A stretch of 41,570 nt of DNA, taken from contig JAZQQG010000006.1 in the NCBI GenBank assembly GCA_045628945.1, positions 1 through 41,570 of the forward strand, given 5' to 3'. Below, piece after piece: positions 41,220 through 41,570 of the stretch (positions within the stretch are counted from its first letter, which is position 1; each line of letters begins with the position of its first letter). Source of the DNA: RGIG4034 sp045628945. Lineage in GTDB: Bacteria > Bacillota > Clostridia > Lachnospirales > Lachnospiraceae. Below the pieces are notes generated by a model that worked only from the letters and a program-made list of their open reading frames with translations, was not told the origin of the DNA and did no database searches. Position numbers and translations under genes: made by a program.

Positions 41220-41570
41220 TTATTTATCCCTTTTTTTTAAAGCATAATTACTCTCAAGTCCTCTGTTTGCTTTAACAATAAGTCCTACAATAACTGCTGC
41301 AAATATGAGTACTGCTATAAGTCCACCTACAAATCCTGCCCCAAAGCTTCCTGTTGTAATAAGCGTTCCAATCTGATATACAAGGAAACCAACAGTAAAG
41401 CCTGTTGCAAGCTGTAAGCCAATAGCACCAGCAAGCCATTTTCCACTCTTAAGCTCTGAGTTAAGTGCTCCGATAGCGGCAAAACAAGGTGGTGTATAGA
41501 GATTAAACATAAGATATGCAAGTGCGGCCACCTTTGTAAGTCCCATAACCATTGCAACTTCATTTCCACC
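41220..41570 (-). CDS. feoB: Ferrous iron transporter FeoB, C-terminal end (5' end outside window)
   Basis: FeoB imports ferrous iron through the cytoplasmic membrane. Only the last 116 residues are present. They contain the C-terminal membrane helices with LYTPPCFAAIGAL, the conserved Pro-Pro-Cys segment of FeoB, preceded by GGNEVAMVMGLTKVA, and end in a charged tail (NYALKKRDK). The frame is open to the window edge. This part looks somewhat richer in AT than most of the window, a weak hint of different ancestry. The Cys-rich partner follows on the same strand, so the assignment is well supported. Confidence 0.93.
   Translation of the reverse strand, partial: GGNEVAMVMGLTKVAALAYLMFNLYTPPCFAAIGALNSELKSGKWLAGAIGLQLATGFTVGFLVYQIGTLITTGSFGAGFVGGLIAVLIFAAVIVGLIVKANRGLESNYALKKRDK

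Overview
The window looks like a chromosomal segment of a butyrate-producing Clostridia, most likely a Lachnospiraceae. The basis is the complete thl-crt-hbd-bcd-etfB-etfA block together with ptb-buk, long-form HPF, SecA with a C-terminal zinc motif, strong AGGAGG-type ribosome binding sites and moderate GC. No rRNA, tRNA, CRISPR array, transposase or phage gene was seen. Nearly all genes are on the minus strand; the plus-strand exceptions are ptb-buk, one SDR gene and one AraC-type regulator.

Layout. 1-3608: prfB (cut by the window edge) and secA, one minus-strand operon. 3691-5983: ptb-buk, divergent from secA, with a clear promoter and terminator; these make butyrate and ATP from butyryl-CoA. 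5984-6303: a non-coding patch with a dyad-symmetric array of four 34-bp inverted-repeat units. 6304-10672: a TPR/DUF4037/DUF4125 protein, a small unknown protein and a serpin lipoprotein. 10786-17087: the central butyrate operon, acetyl-CoA to butyryl-CoA. 17248-20434: hpf, an NlpC/P60 cell-wall hydrolase and trxB. 20406-24931: SDR, LacI-type regulator, argC and a CotH-like protein. 24995-29030: a GH13 glucosidase, an Asp-rich lipoprotein and a GH26-like glycosidase. 29157-33720: Nudix, ABC ATPase, ABC permease and a TraX/7TM/PAS/GGDEF fusion, probably one operon. 33756-37580: sugar isomerase, Gfo/Idh oxidoreductase and EamA transporter, with a divergent AraC regulator. 37620-40715: a tight three-gene operon of a CysK-like PLP enzyme, a stand-alone LanC-like zinc protein and an iron-sulfur flavoprotein. 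40884-41570: the 3' end of feoB and its small Cys-rich partner.

How the genes fit together. The thl operon and ptb-buk together form the full acetyl-CoA to butyrate route using the kinase branch. The block lies between hpf and secA, which often neighbour each other in Firmicutes. The middle of the window is carbohydrate-oriented accessory material with its own LacI and AraC regulators.

The two most unusual signals are (1) the palindromic 34-bp array at 6001-6254, whose eight half-sites are placed symmetrically around position 6139, and (2) the CysK-like/LanC-like/Fe-S flavoprotein operon, which has no visible lanthipeptide dehydratase or precursor gene. Functions for both are unknown and what I propose is inference.
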